Assembly: GCA_934561555.1 (NCBI GenBank)
Contig: CAKTGQ010000020.1
Location: 1-41,875, forward strand
Direction of reading: 5' to 3'
DNA: 41,875 nucleotides
Origin: an uncultured Faecalibacterium sp.
GTDB lineage: Bacteria > Bacillota > Clostridia > Oscillospirales > Ruminococcaceae
Position numbers and translations under genes: made by a program. The notes under the pieces were generated by a model that was not told where the DNA came from, searched no databases, and saw nothing but the letters and a program-made list of their open reading frames with translations. Shown piece by piece: positions 39,829 to 41,875 of the stretch (position 1 is its first letter; each line of letters opens with the position of its first letter).

Positions 39829-41118
39829 TTATCTTCTCCGCTTCATCTGACGGCGGCGCTGGTTGAGGGTCAACCCGCCGCAGCGCAGGGTGACAAAGCC
39901 CAGTACGCACAGAATCAGAATCAGGGCGCAGAGCAGCAGCAGGGTAGCCTTGATATCGGTGCGGAAATCCGACACATACTCCCGGTGGGTCACAAGGTCT
40001 ACCTGTCCCACCTCGTAGCCGTCCAGATAGACGGTAGCGGTGCCCAGCTTCTGCCCCTCCTTGACGGTGGCAGAAACGCGCTCGGGCAGGTCGAAGGAAT
40101 AGCTTACCTTATCATCGCTGTGGCCGTAGCCGCTGACCGGGGCGGCGGCGTACAGCTCCACAGACGGCTCGGTGCGGCACTTGTTCAGGTCTACGGTGGT
40201 CAGCACGGTCTTGGTATCCACCAGCGGACGGTCGGCAAAGCTGGCAAACGCCCAGTCAAACAGGTCGTCACACTCGGCAAAAAGATGATCCAGCGTGTCG
40301 CAGCCAAGGATCACCAGCCCGTAGCTGTGGCCGTCCTGCTGGGCAAAGGCCACGATGCAGCGGCCCGCCAGCGTGGTAAAGCCGCCCTTGACCCACTGGA
40401 CATACTCCCGGTAGTTGGTGCTTTCGCTGTTCATCAGGCTGTTGGAGCTGCTGATGGTATACTCCGCCTTGCGCAGATTGGTGGCAGGCATCACATAGCT
40501 GGCGGTGCCCGCCACCTGTGCAAAGGTCTGATTCTCCGCGCAGGCGGCGGCGATCTTTGCCAAGTCCTGTGCGGTGGACACGTTGCCGTAGTCAAACAGG
40601 CCGTGGGCGCAGGTAAAATTCGTGCCGGTGCAGCCCAGCTCTGCCGCCTTGGCATTCATCTGCTGCACAAAGCCCACCACGCTGCCTCCCACGTCCCACG
40701 CAATGACGCTGGCGGCGTCGTTGGCGCTGACGATGAGCATGGCGTTCAGCAGGTCGATGCGGCGCACGGTCTCGCCGATGCGCAGCCCCATGGTGGTGCC
40801 GTTGGCGTTCTGGATATCCTTGAACTCCTGCGTTAAATCGGTGGGCACGGTCACTTCACCGTTCAGGTCCTTGCCGCTTTCCACCAGCAGCAGGGCGGTC
40901 ATCAGCTTGGTCAGGCTGGCCACATATTTCTGCTGGTCGGCGTTCTGGCTCAGGATGGTCTTGCCGGTGTCCGCGTTGAACAGATACACCGCCTCGGTCT
41001 CTGTTGCAGTCTGGATGGGCATGGGGTATACTGCAAATACCGGCAGCACTGCGCTGACGGCGACCGCCAACGTGAGTACCAGTGCTGCCAGACGGCGGCA
41101 GAACGTGTTGTGAAGCAT
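39829..41118 (-). CDS. D-alanyl-D-alanine carboxypeptidase (DacF/PBP5 type, peptidase S11)
   Basis: 429 residues, penicillin-binding protein that removes the terminal D-Ala of peptidoglycan stem peptides, acting outside. Signal peptide about 1-29; catalytic SLTK at 68-71; SAN at 131-133; KGG (in WVKGGF) as the third motif near 230. A beta-rich C-terminal domain is followed by a membrane helix (about 390-412) and an Arg-rich tail, so it is anchored at the C-terminus by a true transmembrane segment. The start at 41118 follows AAGGGGG; the frame stays open 55 codons upstream but those residues do not fit the family. It ends beside a long palindromic repeat. Confidence 0.94.
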   Translation of the reverse strand: MLHNTFCRRLAALVLTLAVAVSAVLPVFAVYPMPIQTATETEAVYLFNADTGKTILSQNADQQKYVASLTKLMTALLLVESGKDLNGEVTVPTDLTQEFKDIQNANGTTMGLRIGETVRRIDLLNAMLIVSANDAASVIAWDVGGSVVGFVQQMNAKAAELGCTGTNFTCAHGLFDYGNVSTAQDLAKIAAACAENQTFAQVAGTASYVMPATNLRKAEYTISSSNSLMNSESTNYREYVQWVKGGFTTLAGRCIVAFAQQDGHSYGLVILGCDTLDHLFAECDDLFDWAFASFADRPLVDTKTVLTTVDLNKCRTEPSVELYAAAPVSGYGHSDDKVSYSFDLPERVSATVKEGQKLGTATVYLDGYEVGQVDLVTHREYVSDFRTDIKATLLLLCALILILCVLGFVTLRCGGLTLNQRRRQMKRRR

Positions 41119-41225
41119 GAAGGTACCCCCTTGAATTCCGCTCCGGCAAAACCGGCGCGCACATTTTTGTTCCTTACTTATAAGAATACCATAAAAGAAC
41201 CAAAAGAGAAAGGTGGTTTTTAACA

Positions 41226-41753
41226 ATGTTCTTATCCTTTTGTGGAAAAACACCCCGCGATGAAGGTGCAGCCTTTGTAGCACCCAGCGCTACGGTGCAG
41301 GGAGATGTGGTCTTAAAGCCCGGCTCCACCGTCTGGTACGGCGCGGTGCTGCGCGGGGATGACGGCACATTGACCATCGGCAAAAACAGCAACGTGCAGG
41401 ACAACGCGGTGCTGCACTGCGACATCGGCGGCAGTGTGACCCTTGGCGAAAACGTCACGGTAGGGCACTGTGCACTGGTGCACGGCTGCACCGTAGGAGA
41501 CGGCAGTCTCATCGGGATGCACGCCACCCTGCTGAACCATTGCGTGGTGGGCAAAAACTGCATCATCGGGGCAGGGGCGCTGGTGCCGGAGGGCATGGTC
41601 ATCCCGGACAACTCGGTGGCGGTGGGCGTGCCCGCCCGGGTCATCAAGCAGGTGAGCGCCGCACAGGTCGAAGCCAACCTGCACAACGCCGCCCATTATG
41701 TGGAGCACGGCAAACTGCACGCGGAGCAGATGAAAACGGATAAAAATATTTAG
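41226..41753 (+). CDS. Gamma-carbonic-anhydrase-like hexapeptide-repeat protein
   Basis: 175 residues, left-handed beta-helix of the YrdA/PaaY/CaiE group, usually a trimer binding a metal at subunit interfaces. The three His ligands are in AVLHCD, TVGHCAL and LVHGC. RGDDGTLTIGKNSNVQDN is the usual sequence around the active site. Some members are carbonic anhydrases, others have no shown activity. Upstream it shares a short spacer with the divergent dacF-like gene; AGAAAGGTGG precedes the ATG. Confidence 0.92.
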   Translation: MFLSFCGKTPRDEGAAFVAPSATVQGDVVLKPGSTVWYGAVLRGDDGTLTIGKNSNVQDNAVLHCDIGGSVTLGENVTVGHCALVHGCTVGDGSLIGMHATLLNHCVVGKNCIIGAGALVPEGMVIPDNSVAVGVPARVIKQVSAAQVEANLHNAAHYVEHGKLHAEQMKTDKNI

Positions 41754-41812
41754 AATGTGCTCCGCGGGGGAAGTTTCTACTTGCTTTCAGCGTGCAAAGA
41801 CGCTCCGCTGGG

Positions 41813-41858
41813 CCAGAGGCAGGGAGGGGTGTTCCGACTCCCCCCTCCCTACCTCTGG
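41813..41858. repeat. Long palindrome at the window end
   Basis: CCAGAGG-C-AGGGAGGGG (41813-41829) pairs with CCCCTCCCT-A-CCTCTGG (41842-41858), 16 of 17 positions, 60 bases past the preceding stop. There is no T run. A smaller AGCGT/ACGCT hairpin precedes it (about 41790-41803). It may be a terminator or the start of another repeat family that continues outside the window. Confidence 0.6.
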
Positions 41859-41875
41859 ACTCCACCCACCCCGCA

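Overview
The window looks like chromosomal DNA of a GC-rich gut Firmicute (Clostridia, Oscillospiraceae), most likely Faecalibacterium or a close relative. This is inferred from the gene set (RNase Y, RicT, a DacF-type D,D-carboxypeptidase, many plant-glycan genes, no outer-membrane genes) and from the abundant short palindromic repeats between genes. I saw no phage, transposase, CRISPR, rRNA or tRNA.

Layout from left to right: sstT (+) in a repeat-rich region; a small lipoprotein and rny (both -); a cluster on the minus strand with a membrane-anchored, domain-swapped GH3 enzyme, a soluble GH3 enzyme and a GtrA-like membrane protein, next to an AgrC/LytTR-type two-component system; a five-gene minus-strand operon (DUF1847, Tat-type binding lipoprotein, permease, ATPase, enolase-superfamily dehydratase) behind a long structured leader; a maltose/glucose operon (PTS EIICB, EEP-family hydrolase, malQ) with a divergent LacI-type regulator; a broken TauE/SafE-like gene with marR; a FeoA-FeoB fusion; galE and galM; a 1314-residue RND transporter with a coiled-coil insertion; ricT; a 2[4Fe-4S] ferredoxin; a compact housekeeping operon (trmN6, rsmI, phosphoesterase, birA); dacF-like; and a gamma-carbonic-anhydrase-like protein.

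The most interesting feature is the roughly 325-nt leader of the DUF1847/ABC operon (17842-18166). Behind a consensus promoter it holds a 43-codon ORF with Cys at codons 15, 20 and 25, a perfect intrinsic terminator, and a long-range stem (11 + 7 bp) that uses the same strand as the terminator and so excludes it. This is the architecture of a transcription attenuator or riboswitch. It sits before an ABC transporter of the sulfonate/nitrate type coupled to a sugar-acid-dehydratase-like enzyme.

The second is the interspersed repeat family. About seventeen copies or part copies in 42 kb share the frame GCTGGC-[stem]-(A)CTGAGAGGG beside a C5/G5 hairpin. The stem sequence differs between copies but both arms change together, so structure rather than sequence is kept. 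Pairs of copies are joined by one of two conserved linkers, and several genes have a copy at their 3' end in place of an ordinary terminator.
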